64,000 nucleotides of DNA from Porphyromonadaceae bacterium (GCA_030528555.1 JAUMYQ010000005.1:1-64000), one strand, 5' to 3'. Numbered from the stretch's first letter, positions 1-8,360 are shown. A program made the numbers and translations. The notes: generated by a model not told the origin, from the letters alone.

Positions 1-2
1 TT

Positions 3-18
3 CTGGAGTATCCTCCAG
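3..18. terminator. short perfect hairpin at window start
   Basis: CTGGAG, a TATC loop and CTCCAG form a perfect 6-bp stem. It lies before the first promoter and may be the end of an upstream transcription unit outside the window. No T-tract follows directly, so this is only a candidate. Confidence 0.3.
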
Positions 19-36
19 GAAACTCACCAACTCATT

Positions 37-65
37 TTGATGTTTTTTTTTTTTTCTTTACTTTG
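37..65 (+). promoter_or_regulatory. Bacteroidetes-type promoter for the small ORF and lipoprotein unit
   Basis: TTG at 37-39 is followed after 19 nt by TACTTTG at 59-65, with a T before it, matching the Bacteroidetes -33 TTG / -7 TAnnTTTG consensus. A long T-run (about 42-55) lies between the boxes. The transcript would start near 70, giving a leader of about 140 nt before the small ORF. Confidence 0.55.
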
Positions 66-211
66 TCTGTCTTTTGTTGGTAAGGCGCATCAGGGGCAGA
101 CGGAGCACATGATGGTTCTGTTGTTAGGCTCTTTGTCCAGGCCTGTTCGCTTCTTTGCTCGTCCTGATCATGAAAGACACCGTGTCAATATTCAATTAAA
201 AGTATTATGTG

Positions 212-436
212 ATGGAGAGAAAAGAAGTTTATTCTAGTCCCAGCATTTGGGAGCTTCCGCATTGCCAAGGTCTATCTCTGCTCTTTAGCCTGTCAGCCGA
301 GGCTGGGGTTCAAGATTGGGGCGATATGGACAGCTCCGTAATCGACTGGGGTAGTGGCGGTAGCTCGGGCGTCAACGGCTGGGGTGATGGCGGTGGCAGT
401 TCGGTCAATGGTTGGGGCAGCGGTGGCAGCCTCTAG
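212..436 (+). CDS. small protein with Trp-Gly repeat tail (unknown function)
   Basis: A 74-residue ORF; a GTG at 209 could also start it. I do not recognise a named family. The N-terminal part has a Y-S-S-P motif, a short hydrophobic LSLLFSLS stretch and an AEAG segment. The C-terminal 42 residues are four imperfect repeats of about 10 residues, V-x-(D/G)-W-G followed by Gly/Ser/Asp, ending GSGGSL. It stops 49 nt before a lipoprotein start and probably shares its promoter. The ORF at 57230 has a similar layout and position. Short Y-x-P-containing proteins ahead of surface lipoprotein genes are, from memory, common in Bacteroidetes, but none has a role I can name. It could be secreted, a processed peptide or a translation-coupling leader. 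Confidence 0.6.
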   Translation: MERKEVYSSPSIWELPHCQGLSLLFSLSAEAGVQDWGDMDSSVIDWGSGGSSGVNGWGDGGGSSVNGWGSGGSL

Positions 437-485
437 GAGTTATTTCAGAAGTTTAAAAACAAATCCAAATTATTATCCAAAGAAA

Positions 486-2240
486 ATGAAGAAGACTATT
501 TATTTGAGTGTGTTATTGTCCCTGGGGCTTTTGGGGTCTTGTCAGAAGGCTGATGAGCCACAGTCGTTGTCTACTACTGAGGTTCAGTCCTCAGAGGGGA
601 CGTTTGAGCTACGTCTAACGGCCGAGGTGTCTGAGGATGCCATGCGTGCGCTGACGTTTGACGGTGTGGGGGACCTCTCCGAGACGCCCAAGATTGGACC
701 AACCTCGGACTTTACAACACACGCTTTTTTCCGTAAGAAAGGTAGCAATCAGGTTGGCTATGCTAAGATCAACTGGCAGGTAGAGGGCACTCCAGGGAAC
801 CTCAAGCTCAAACTTCCTCAGACGAATATCACGCTGCAGAACATGGATGACCAGACCATCGACGAGGGCGAGGAGTGGTATGTAGCAGGTATCGCAGGCG
901 GTGGCGTCCTCAACCCAACGAAGGATGGCGTTAGCTTCGAGCCAGACCTCAACTCTGCCCCTGAGACCCTCAGGGCGCCTATTGCTTTCCCTTGGACACG
1001 AATCCATAAGAACAAGATGATCAACGTCACGTTCAACCCCAAGGGCGTTCTTCTACGCGCTGTGGTAGCGAACCATGTGGGTAAGCGCCTTGCGTCTATA
1101 GACTTCGACATCACGAGCAATGAGCTAGACTACATGGGGCAGTTCGACTTCTCCGTAGCGTCCAATCCGCTCAGCCGTATCGAGGATAACGCGGAGGCCC
1201 TGTGGAAGTTTAACACAGGGAGCTTTGGCGTGCCACAAACGGCCAAGCTCAAGTTCCGCGTCAAGGACTTTGAGCCCGAGGCGAAGAAGCACGTTATGGT
1301 TTGGGGCATGTCCAGGCAAATCTCAGGCGGGCAGAACCTAACCGTAGTCCCCTCGACAGCGAAGACTGTAGAGGTCCTGCGCGCAGGGCGTGTCTATCCT
1401 TTCGTGACAAAGACCCCAATGAGGAATACTCAAGCTTACACCATAGAGGTAGATCTCGATGTGTTAGGCTTAGAGGCTCTCTTTGCAACGCGCCATATCA
1501 ATGAGGCTGGGGATGGTTTTGCTACGAATGACTATACGGAGGCAGGTTTCTTCAACTGGCAAGAGGCGCAGCAGCTGATGACGAGCAACGTCCCTGCATT
1601 CGCTGGATACCACATCCCCTCTCGCTATGAGCTCGTGTCTCTCGTCCCTGCTTTTGAAAATGAAAATAACCCCAGATGGGATGAGAGCAGCACGATCGTC
1701 CGTGCACGAGAGCTCGTTCAGTGGGGAAGCGCCAAGTTCGCCAGTACAGGAAGCTATAAGTGCACTAATGACAATGTAATCTATGGCCTGAGATTTCAGT
1801 CGGGCGTAACGAATAATCCTGATGAAGCGATGTTCCCATCTCTAACCAACAACCGTAGACGAACAGCCTTTAGGTATACAAGGCAGACCACGGGGCAGGA
1901 GCCATCCCTCATCATTGAGATGGTTCGCCTGGGAGATGACCACACAGTGCCCAATATCGAGGCCATTGCTAACGACGGCTGGTGGAATGAGGCCAAAAAT
2001 ACACGGCAAATAGCTAAAATCGTCCTGCCTTTGAATGGGTATAAGGGATCAAAGCAGGCTTCTGTACCCTTTTATCTAGGTACAGAACTACGCCTTTGGT
2101 CCTCTTCTCTAGCGTCCACAAGTAATAGTAATAATCCACTTGCATATCGCCTTGCCTCAAATGACATTGGTTTCCTTGTGAGCTACGCTCCAACCAGTAA
2201 TTTTTTTAATGTTCGGCTAGTTAAGGATATGGACATTTAG
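486..2240 (+). CDS. large lipoprotein with C-terminal FISUMP-like domain
   Basis: About 584 residues. The frame is open upstream to 354, but the start at 486 gives a clean lipoprotein signal, MKKTIYLSV...LLGSC, with Cys about 19 residues in, so I chose it. The upstream part would overlap the small ORF. The N-terminal half (EVSEDAMRAL..., WYVAGIAGGG) resembles fimbrillin-type or Mfa-like surface proteins in tone only. The C-terminal half has GYHIPSRYEL (about residue 373), then LWSSS and a final VRLVKD, the pattern of the FISUMP/DUF1566-like fold seen in many Bacteroidetes lipoproteins. It is probably anchored in the outer membrane. Ligand and role are unknown. A terminator hairpin follows. 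Confidence 0.75.
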   Translation: MKKTIYLSVLLSLGLLGSCQKADEPQSLSTTEVQSSEGTFELRLTAEVSEDAMRALTFDGVGDLSETPKIGPTSDFTTHAFFRKKGSNQVGYAKINWQVEGTPGNLKLKLPQTNITLQNMDDQTIDEGEEWYVAGIAGGGVLNPTKDGVSFEPDLNSAPETLRAPIAFPWTRIHKNKMINVTFNPKGVLLRAVVANHVGKRLASIDFDITSNELDYMGQFDFSVASNPLSRIEDNAEALWKFNTGSFGVPQTAKLKFRVKDFEPEAKKHVMVWGMSRQISGGQNLTVVPSTAKTVEVLRAGRVYPFVTKTPMRNTQAYTIEVDLDVLGLEALFATRHINEAGDGFATNDYTEAGFFNWQEAQQLMTSNVPAFAGYHIPSRYELVSLVPAFENENNPRWDESSTIVRARELVQWGSAKFASTGSYKCTNDNVIYGLRFQSGVTNNPDEAMFPSLTNNRRRTAFRYTRQTTGQEPSLIIEMVRLGDDHTVPNIEAIANDGWWNEAKNTRQIAKIVLPLNGYKGSKQASVPFYLGTELRLWSSSLASTSNSNNPLAYRLASNDIGFLVSYAPTSNFFNVRLVKDMDI

Positions 2241-2255
2241 TTTCGTCTCTCATTT

Positions 2256-2297
2256 AATAGACCTAGGTAGCGTAATGGTTATCTAGGTCTATTTTAT
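2256..2297 (+). terminator. intrinsic-type terminator after lipoprotein
   Basis: AATAGACCTAG (2256-2266) pairs perfectly with CTAGGTCTATT (2283-2293), followed by TTATTTG. It lies 15 nt after the lipoprotein stop. Confidence 0.8.
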
Positions 2298-2299
2298 TT

Positions 2300-2470
2300 G
2301 AGAGCGATAGAGCTTCGGAAGAGGTAGCGTTTGAGACTACTTTGGGGGCTTCCCACATCATAAAATGGGAAGCAAAAGGACCTGGTGACATAAACTACTA
2401 AGATTGTTGAAAGAACAGTCTAAGCTTTAGCCGATGACTATTGGGAATATCTCTCTTTATCAAAAAGTTT
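2300..2470. other. spacer between lipoprotein terminator and rplS promoter
   Basis: No ORF of note. It holds one perfect 8-bp hairpin, GCTTCCCA / TGGGAAGC, at 2348-2373. Nothing else is recognised. Confidence 0.5.
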
Positions 2471-2472
2471 AT

Positions 2473-2480
2473 TACATTTG
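2473..2480 (+). promoter_or_regulatory. -7 box of the rplS promoter
   Basis: TACATTTG matches TAnnTTTG. No good TTG lies at the expected -33 spacing. Transcription would begin near 2488, just before the leader stem. Confidence 0.45.
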
Positions 2481-2491
2481 CGGTCGCTTGG

Positions 2492-2532
2492 CACAGTCTC
2501 TGTCGGGATAACGAGAGACCCGTTACACTGTG
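2492..2532 (+). promoter_or_regulatory. structured rplS leader (candidate autoregulatory element)
   Basis: CACAG (2492-2496) pairs with CTGTG (2528-2532), and TCTCT (2497-2501) pairs with AGAGA (2514-2518). The result is a bulged two-part stem at the very 5' end of the predicted rplS transcript. Ribosomal-protein leaders often bind their own product. That role is inferred here from position only. Confidence 0.35.
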
Positions 2533-2570
2533 TTTAGTTAATACTAATCAAATTAAGCAGTTAAAGTTAC

Positions 2571-2930
2571 ATGGACTTTATCAAGATTGTAAATGATGCT
2601 TTTGCTACGGGCAAGCAGCATCCTGAGTTTCGTAGCGGAGACACGATTACCATTGACTATCGTATTAGTGAAGGTGGCAAGGAGCGTATCCAGCGTTATC
2701 GTGGTGTAGTGATTCGCATCAGCGGTCATGGGGAGAAGAAACACTTCACAGTACGTAAGATCTCTGAGGGGATAGGTGTAGAGCGTATCTTCGCCATTGA
2801 GAGCCCATTCATTGACAAGATCACAGTAGAGAAGCGAGGTAAGGTACGCCGTGCTAAGCTATACTACCTACGTGGTCTGACGGGCAAGAAGGCTCGTATC
2901 AAAGAGCGTCGGGTAAACATCGCTAAGTAA
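2571..2930 (+). CDS. rplS: 50S ribosomal protein L19
   Basis: 119 residues, the usual L19 length. Typical features are the N-terminal DFIK helix, the P-x-F-R-x-GDT segment, [12 protein letters not shown], and a basic C-terminus rich in R and K ([13 protein letters not shown], then KKARIKERR). L19 sits at the 30S-50S interface. The ATG gives the standard N-terminus. It is monocistronic here: preceded by a promoter and structured leader, followed by a terminator hairpin at 2961. Confidence 0.98.
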   Translation: MDFIKIVNDAFATGKQHPEFRSGDTITIDYRISEGGKERIQRYRGVVIRISGHGEKKHFTVRKISEGIGVERIFAIESPFIDKITVEKRGKVRRAKLYYLRGLTGKKARIKERRVNIAK

Positions 2931-2960
2931 ACTCTTAGATTGGCTTAAGCGACAAAGCAT

Positions 2961-3003
2961 GGGGTGGAGCATCGTATCATGGGTGTTCCATCCCTTTTCT
3001 TTT
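2961..3003 (+). terminator. rplS terminator
   Basis: GGGGTGGAGCA (2961-2971) pairs with TGTTCCATCCC (2984-2994), allowing two G-U pairs, and is followed by TTTTCTTTT. Confidence 0.85.
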
Positions 3004-3056
3004 CAGATAGTATCCATAAAAAACAATAGCTTACCAAGCCTAACACATCATCAACT

Positions 3057-4400
3057 ATGTCAGATATGATGCAATGGGAAGCGCTTCTTTCTCCCAAGAG
3101 ATTAGGTAGCACGGACAGGCAACCCCAGACACGAGGGCTCGCTCGTAGCGACTTCGAGCGTGATTATGATCGCATGATCTTCTCTCCTCCCTTCCGAAGA
3201 CTGCAAAACAAAACTCAAGTCTTCCCCCTACCAGGTAATATATTTGTTCACAATAGACTGACCCACAGTCTTGAGGTTAGCTGTCTTGGAAGATCACTAG
3301 GCAATATTGTGGCCGAAACACTCGAGGAACGCCATCCGGAATCGCAAGCTCCATTTCGTGCTATCAGCTCTATCGTGAGTGCGGCCTGCCTGGCCCACGA
3401 CATGGGCAACCCACCCTTTGGGCACAGCGGAGAGAGGGCCATCGGGGCTTACTTTTCGGAAGGGAACGGCACACAATGGCGTGAGGCCGTAGAGCGTGAG
3501 GGAGGGAGGTGGAGCGACTTCCTACAGTTCGAGGGCAATGCTAACGCCTTTCGCCTACTTACCCATCAATTCAAAGGCCGTCGCCCTGGAGGTTTTGCCT
3601 TAACGTACAGCACTTTGGCCAGCATTATCAAATATCCCTACAGCAGCCAGCATACCGAGGCCAAAGGTAAATTCGGCTTTTTCCAGACTGAGGAAGATAC
3701 AATGAGAGAAGTGGCCCAAGAGCTGGGTTTGCTAAAACTCGGCAGTGCACCTTTACACTACGTTCGCTATCCTCTAGTCTACCTCGTTGAGGCAGCCGAT
3801 GATATCTGCTATCAAATCATGGATATCGAAGACGCCTACAAACTTGGAATCGTTGCTTACCCTGAGGCAGTGGAGTTGCTCTCCGGCTTCTTCTCAAGCC
3901 TAGAGCGAGATAAGCTCATAGAACGAATGAAGAGCGTCTCAGATCCTAACGAACAGATTGGTTATCTGCGTAGCAAGGCTATCAATTTACTCGTAGAAGA
4001 GACTGCTTCGATCTTCCTGGATCATGAGCAAGATATCCTGAGGGGCAACTTTTCTGGTTCGCTCACAGGACAACTTTCTTCAACCACTCGATCCGCATAC
4101 AGGGACTGTAGCAGTGTAGCTTGGCAGCGTATTTATTGTGCCAAAGAGGTACTTGATGTAGAGCTTGCAGGCCATCGCATATTTCGTGAGCTACTCGACA
4201 AGCTACTCGAAGCCCTTCACCACCCCAACAACGTATATAGCCGCGCTTTACTTGGACGCATCAGCACCCAATATGATACGGAACAAACAACTACCTATGG
4301 GAAGATCCAGTGCGCCCTAGACTATTTATCAGGAATGACCGATATATATGCCTTAGATCTTTATCGGCGCATCACGGGGATGAATCTGCCCGCTGTCTGA
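3057..4400 (+). CDS. dgt: deoxyguanosinetriphosphate triphosphohydrolase (dGTPase)
   Basis: 447 residues. Hydrolyses dGTP to deoxyguanosine and triphosphate, part of dNTP pool control. HD-domain metal ligands are visible: H70 in RLTHSLEV, H114-D115 in LAHDMGNPP, and an Asp in the VEAADDICY segment near residue 248. The N-terminal DFERDYDR and FRRLQNKTQVFPL motifs are typical of bacterial dGTPases. Transcribed alone on the + strand, with 126 nt after rplS and no obvious own terminator before the riboswitch promoter. Confidence 0.93.
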   Translation: MSDMMQWEALLSPKRLGSTDRQPQTRGLARSDFERDYDRMIFSPPFRRLQNKTQVFPLPGNIFVHNRLTHSLEVSCLGRSLGNIVAETLEERHPESQAPFRAISSIVSAACLAHDMGNPPFGHSGERAIGAYFSEGNGTQWREAVEREGGRWSDFLQFEGNANAFRLLTHQFKGRRPGGFALTYSTLASIIKYPYSSQHTEAKGKFGFFQTEEDTMREVAQELGLLKLGSAPLHYVRYPLVYLVEAADDICYQIMDIEDAYKLGIVAYPEAVELLSGFFSSLERDKLIERMKSVSDPNEQIGYLRSKAINLLVEETASIFLDHEQDILRGNFSGSLTGQLSSTTRSAYRDCSSVAWQRIYCAKEVLDVELAGHRIFRELLDKLLEALHHPNNVYSRALLGRISTQYDTEQTTTYGKIQCALDYLSGMTDIYALDLYRRITGMNLPAV

Positions 4401-4441
4401 CAAAAACTATAAGAAAAGGTTCGTCATTTCGATTATTTACC

Positions 4442-4449
4442 TAAATTTG
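4442..4449 (+). promoter_or_regulatory. -7 box upstream of cobalamin riboswitch
   Basis: TAAATTTG matches TAnnTTTG, lies 42 nt after dgt stops, and would start transcription just before the aptamer. The -33 region shows TTC rather than TTG. Confidence 0.5.
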
Positions 4450-4660
4450 TGACGTCAGGCAGTAAGAGTTTTGGCCTTCATGGCTAGGCTCTGCAAGGGA
4501 AGCCAGTGTAAATCTGGGACAGTACCCGCTACTGTAATTTCGTCCACAGCTCGCTTTGAAGCGTGGTAATTGTGTGACTAATACCACTGAGCCTTTTGAT
4601 GCTTGGGAAGGTGTCACATGAGAAGCGAATAAGTCAGGAGACCTGCTGGCTGATTATTTT
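4450..4660 (+). ncRNA. cobalamin (B12) riboswitch aptamer
   Basis: The hallmark core is present: GGGAAGCCAGTG then TAAATCTGGGACAG at 4497-4521, CCCGCTACTGTAATTT at 4525-4540, and the B12 box AGTCAGGAGACCTGCT at 4632-4647. GTCAGGCAG near 4454 can pair with CTGCTGGC next to the B12 box to close P1. Spacing and order match the adenosylcobalamin-type riboswitch class. Normally such a switch sits in front of btuB or B12 biosynthesis genes. Here dgt is upstream, and the next gene (hpt) begins about 1070 nt downstream, so the controlled product is not an obvious protein. Confidence 0.93.
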
Positions 4661-5275
4661 GCCACAATCTCGGGATTAAGATTGGACGCCAAACCATCTA
4701 GCTATGCCCTACTTTAGGTTTAGCCAGACTACTCTGCAAGGATAATTTCTTGTATCCCTGCGTTGCGTGCCATAGTTCCTGTCATTGCCTAGGCAATACT
4801 TATGGACATATCGGATTGAGTAGGGCTCGGGATAGCTAGGCTGTGGCCTTAAACATTACCCCAAGAACCAACCCTTTTTCCAAAACCAACCGAATCTTGA
4901 TGTTGGGCTTTGGTCTGCAACTTTCCTCTCTACCTTTCTGATTTCGTCCGTAGGTTGCGTTGGGCGTGTTGTTATGAAGCGACAACTGATATGGACATTG
5001 GATACCTTGTAGTTTGAACTTGCTTCAAGGGATAGTATTTGCCGTGGTCACTTTCAGGCTGCGCATTGGCTTTCTGTCCATCATATTCTGAGAGTGTGGG
5101 GCTATATGAGCCTACTTGTCATAGTGCCATCCCCCAATGTTTCACGACCTATGAACTTATAGGCATTCATTGACCAAAGCACAAACTTTCATACACTGGG
5201 GGATACTGGTAAGAAGAGAAGGTTATTGCTCAAGACCGAGAGGTTCAGGGCTGTACACCTTCTCTTTATTTCAAA
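4661..5275 (+). ncRNA. structured non-coding tail behind the B12 riboswitch
   Basis: No ORF of 60 codons or more runs forward here, and I see no degraded protein frame. The stretch is full of stems: CTAGCTAT+GCCCTACT (4698-4713) with AGTAGGGC/ATAGCTAG (4819-4839, 5-nt bulge) enclosing smaller hairpins; CCAAA-CCAAC with GTTGG-TTTGG (4880-4913); ATGGACA (4991-4997) with TGTCCAT (5075-5081); ATCCCCCA (5129-5136) with TGGGGGAT (5197-5204), enclosing CCTAT/ATAGG. It ends in AAGAGAAGGT (5214-5223) with ACCTTCTCTT (5257-5266) and TATTTC. Best reading: one RNA of about 820 nt with a B12 sensor at its 5' end. Alternatives are a long 5' UTR for hpt or a decayed gene. Confidence 0.55.
5214..5275 (+). 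terminator. terminator-like hairpin ending the riboswitch RNA
   Basis: A perfect 10-bp stem, AAGAGAAGGT / ACCTTCTCTT, with a 33-nt loop, followed by TATTTC. The T-tract is weak and the loop long, so termination efficiency is uncertain. Confidence 0.5.
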
Positions 5276-5427
5276 TCCTATCAATGCCACGACTTCTCTA
5301 TTTGGCAAGGATATTCTGACGAAACTTCCTCTGAAATCGTACTTAGACATTCAAGCAATTTACAACCCAAGCAGGATAATTGTAATGTATTAGTCAACAG
5401 ATGGTTAAGATTCTCCCCGATTTGCGT

Positions 5428-5540
5428 AAAAAATCTTCGGGAACTTTTGAAAAAAACTTCCCGAACTTTTTCCAAAAAGATCGGGAACTCCGAGAAAAAA
5501 GTTCGGGAACATTTTTTCGAGTATTCCCGAGCATTTTTTT
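5428..5540 (-). repeat. intergenic palindromic repeat, copy A (inverted)
   Basis: An element of about 113 bp made of repeated GTTCGGGAA / TTCCCGAAC blocks separated by A/T runs. Its reverse complement aligns almost end to end with copies B and C. The central arms TTCCCGAACTTTTT and AAAAAGATCGGGAA carry one mismatch. Copies B and C lie in the opposite orientation. Confidence 0.85.
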
Positions 5541-5728
5541 GGGGGGTATTTTAGGAGCATGTTAGGCTTAGATGTGGCATGTTTCAAAATGCTTGATGGG
5601 TGGAGTAAATCAGAGTGGTGATTTAGCTATTTTGATTCGATTGCTCTAACCTATAGAAGTGATTTAGGGCGGTTTGAAGAATAGATATTACCTTTGCTGA
5701 CCTATTACCAATAGGACTATTCATTAGG
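5541..5728. other. spacer and probable hpt promoter region
   Basis: No ORF. TACCTTTG at 5689-5696 fits the -7 consensus and lies 33 nt before the hpt start. No matching -33 TTG is evident. Confidence 0.4.
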
Positions 5729-6268
5729 ATGAAAGAAATTACGTTGCATGGGCGGCAGTTTGAGCTCTACATCACGGCGGAGCAGATTAGCCAAGCTATT
5801 AAAGCTTTGGGGCTACGCCTCAAGGTAGACTTTGAGGACAAAAATCCCCTCTTTGTATGTATCATGAACGGAGCATTTATGTTTGCCTCTGAGTTGATGT
5901 ATGCAGTAGACGAGGGCTGGGAGGTGGCTTTTGCACGCTATTCTAGCTATGAGGGGACGCGGAGTACGATGCTCCTCAAGGAGATCATGCCCGTAGAGCC
6001 AGAGCGTATCAAGGATAGGGTGGTGGTCATCGTTGAAGACCTTATAGATACAGGTTATACAATGAAGTGCGTGCGAGACCTTTACCTCCAGCAAGGGGCT
6101 AAGGAGGTACACATTGCTGCGATGCTTACCAAGCCAGACTCGATTAAGTGCGATGTGAGTACGCCTTATGTAGCCATGGAGATAGAGCCACGCTTCATAG
6201 TAGGGCATGGCCTCGACTATGACGACTTAGGGAGAATGTATCAAGATATTTATCAACTCAAAGACTAA
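5729..6268 (+). CDS. hpt: hypoxanthine phosphoribosyltransferase
   Basis: 179 residues, usual length. Purine salvage: converts hypoxanthine or guanine plus PRPP to IMP or GMP in the cytoplasm. The PRPP-binding motif VIVEDLIDTGYT lies at about residues 102-113, and IMNGAFMFASEL is the PPi-loop region. First of a run hpt-adk-obgE, with 9 nt to adk, so likely co-transcribed and coupled. The ATG at 5729 gives the standard N-terminus. Confidence 0.95.
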   Translation: MKEITLHGRQFELYITAEQISQAIKALGLRLKVDFEDKNPLFVCIMNGAFMFASELMYAVDEGWEVAFARYSSYEGTRSTMLLKEIMPVEPERIKDRVVVIVEDLIDTGYTMKCVRDLYLQQGAKEVHIAAMLTKPDSIKCDVSTPYVAMEIEPRFIVGHGLDYDDLGRMYQDIYQLKD

Positions 6269-6277
6269 CGATAGTAT

Positions 6278-6850
6278 ATGCTTAATCTTGTAATCTTCGG
6301 AGCTCCTGGCTCTGGTAAGGGAACTCAGAGCGAAGTGCTTATTCAGAAGTATGGCTTCGATCACGTATCTACGGGTGATTTGCTTCGTGCTGCCATCAAG
6401 GCTCAGACCGAACTGGGCGTGGCAGCTAAGGAATATATCGATGCTGGTCAGCTCGTCCCCGATGACCTAATCATTGGTCTAATAGAGGGAGTCCTCTCCG
6501 AGCGGCAGTCGGCTGCTGGGATCATCCTCGATGGTTTTCCTCGCACGGTAGCTCAGGCTGAGGCACTTGATGGGCTTTTTGCTAAGTATGACACTAAGGT
6601 GCACGCGGTGCTAGACCTCCAAGTTGGAGAAGATGAGCTGATAGAGCGTCTGCTCAAGCGAGGGCAGGAGAGTGGTCGTAGTGATGACAACCTCGAGACC
6701 ATCCAAAAGCGTCTCTCTGTCTATCACGCTCAGACCGCCCCGCTGGCTGATTACTATGCTCGCCAAGGGGTACACTATGCTCTCGAGGGCAGTGGAGCTG
6801 TGGGTGACATTACGGCTCGTATCTCGGCGGTCATCGATCAGATCAAGTAA
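6278..6850 (+). CDS. adk: adenylate kinase
   Basis: 190 residues. Interconverts ATP + AMP and 2 ADP. P-loop GAPGSGKGT at residues 8-16, AMP-binding STGDLLR, and DGFPRT at about residue 87. The LID region is short and lacks the Cys4 zinc site, the short-type enzyme. Follows hpt by 9 nt and precedes obgE by 92 nt. Confidence 0.96.
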   Translation: MLNLVIFGAPGSGKGTQSEVLIQKYGFDHVSTGDLLRAAIKAQTELGVAAKEYIDAGQLVPDDLIIGLIEGVLSERQSAAGIILDGFPRTVAQAEALDGLFAKYDTKVHAVLDLQVGEDELIERLLKRGQESGRSDDNLETIQKRLSVYHAQTAPLADYYARQGVHYALEGSGAVGDITARISAVIDQIK

Positions 6851-6942
6851 TACATATTTATATAGGCAAGGCTACTGCATAAGTCCGTATGGGATTTGTG
6901 GGGTAGCCTTGTGGCTCTAGGAGCAAACCAAGTAGAGGACTT

Positions 6943-8094
6943 ATGGCAGAATCCAACTTTGTAGATTACGTCAAGATCTATTGTCGCTCGGGTAAGGGTG
7001 GGCGTGGGTCTACGCACTTCAGGCGAGAAAAGTATATTCCCAAGGGGGGGCCAGATGGCGGAGATGGGGGACGAGGTGGTCACGTCTATATAAGAGCCAA
7101 CCGCAACTATTGGACACTCTTGCATTTGCGCTATGAACGCCATATTATGGCAACGGCAGGAGGCTCGGGCAGCGCCAAACGCTCTACGGGAGCTGATGGA
7201 GAGGACCGCGTCATCGAAGTGCCTGTTGGTACTGTGGTTTATGATGCTGAGACAGGGGAGTTCATTATGGACCTTACACAAGATGGGCAAATTGAGGTAC
7301 TCCTGAGAGGAGGACGGGGAGGTAAGGGTAATACGTACTTCAAAACCTCCACGAATCAAGCTCCTCGCTATGCTCAGCCTGGAGAGCCAGCTCAGGAGCG
7401 GACGGTTATCCTACAGCTTAAGATGCTTGCTGATGTCGGTCTTGTGGGGCTGCCCAACGCTGGTAAATCTACGCTGCTTTCGGTGCTAACGGCTGCTAAG
7501 CCCAAGATTGCTAGCTATCCCTTTACTACGCTTGAGCCTAATCTCGGTATGGTGCTGTATCGAGACAATCGCTCGTTCGTTATGGCGGATATCCCTGGTA
7601 TCATCGAGGGAGCCTCTGAGGGGCGAGGGCTTGGACTACGTTTCTTGCGCCACATCGAGCGTAATGCTCTGCTACTTTTTATGATTCCAGCCGATACAGA
7701 GCATATTCATGAGGAATATAAGCTGCTGTTGGGTGAACTAGTCAAGTACAATGCCGAGCTGGCTGAGAAGCGAAAAGTCTTGGCTATCACGAAATGCGAC
7801 TTGATTGACGCAGAGCTACAGGAACTGCTTCGAGAGGAACTACCAGGGGACATCCCTATCATTTTTATTTCCTCGGCAGCACATATGGGGCTAGTAGAGC
7901 TCAAAGACCTATTGTGGAGAGAGTTAAATCGTGAGACCAAGCACCAAGCGGAGAGCATTGTACACCGTGCGATGGACATAAAAAGTCTGGAGTGGAACGG
8001 TGACGAGTGGGAGGATATCCCCGAGATGGAAGATGAAGAAGATGATTACGAAGAGGGTGACTTTGGTGACGATATCGAGATAGAATGGGATTAG
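6943..8094 (+). CDS. obgE: GTPase ObgE/CgtA
   Basis: 383 residues. Glycine-rich Obg domain at the N-terminus (about 1-165, with [19 protein letters not shown] and repeated GGxGG turns), then the G domain with P-loop GLPNAGKST (168-176), DIPGIIEGA, and TKCD for guanine binding. The tail is strongly acidic, as in many Bacteroidetes Obg proteins. Essential GTPase linked to 50S ribosome assembly and stress signalling. Probably the last gene of the hpt-adk-obgE unit. Confidence 0.96.
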   Translation: MAESNFVDYVKIYCRSGKGGRGSTHFRREKYIPKGGPDGGDGGRGGHVYIRANRNYWTLLHLRYERHIMATAGGSGSAKRSTGADGEDRVIEVPVGTVVYDAETGEFIMDLTQDGQIEVLLRGGRGGKGNTYFKTSTNQAPRYAQPGEPAQERTVILQLKMLADVGLVGLPNAGKSTLLSVLTAAKPKIASYPFTTLEPNLGMVLYRDNRSFVMADIPGIIEGASEGRGLGLRFLRHIERNALLLFMIPADTEHIHEEYKLLLGELVKYNAELAEKRKVLAITKCDLIDAELQELLREELPGDIPIIFISSAAHMGLVELKDLLWRELNRETKHQAESIVHRAMDIKSLEWNGDEWEDIPEMEDEEDDYEEGDFGDDIEIEWD

Positions 8095-8301
8095 GCAGGA
8101 GTAATATGTGCATGAGCTCATAAGATGGGCCCTCTTCTCCTGAATGGGGTAAGGTACGTCGCTCAAATACTAAGGAAGTTGTCATTCTGGCGATGGTAGA
8201 CCTAGGTTTTTCCTGCTAATTGTTTGTTCTACAAATCATTTTAGGTTGATGTTTGTGTTCATATTTGAAGGAGTATGGGGGATGAGTTATAGAGTTTTTG
8301 T

Positions 8302-8309
8302 TACATTTG
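8302..8309 (+). promoter_or_regulatory. -7 box ahead of the CsgG operon
   Basis: TACATTTG matches TAnnTTTG and lies 51 nt before the CsgG-like start. The -33 box is not clear. The rest of the 8095-8360 spacer shows no ORF. Confidence 0.4.
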
Positions 8310-8360
8310 CTTCGTAAGTCGTGTGGAGAGCCTGTGGTTGAACTAAATAAATAATAAGTG

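Noticed and set aside
37..237. 66-codon ORF at the window start
   Set aside because: It overlaps the promoter T-run, has no family features, and its end runs into the start of the better small ORF.
354..485. Upstream extension of the first lipoprotein
   Set aside because: It would place 44 residues before a clean lipoprotein signal and overlaps the small ORF in another frame.
4660..5275. RNase P RNA, tmRNA or SRP RNA in the non-coding tail
   Set aside because: Their conserved cores (GAGGAAAGUCC, tag peptide codons, GGAAGGAAGCAGC) are absent.
5281..5587. Two short minus-strand ORFs
   Set aside because: They are made of the intergenic palindromic repeat and spacer, with no recognisable protein.
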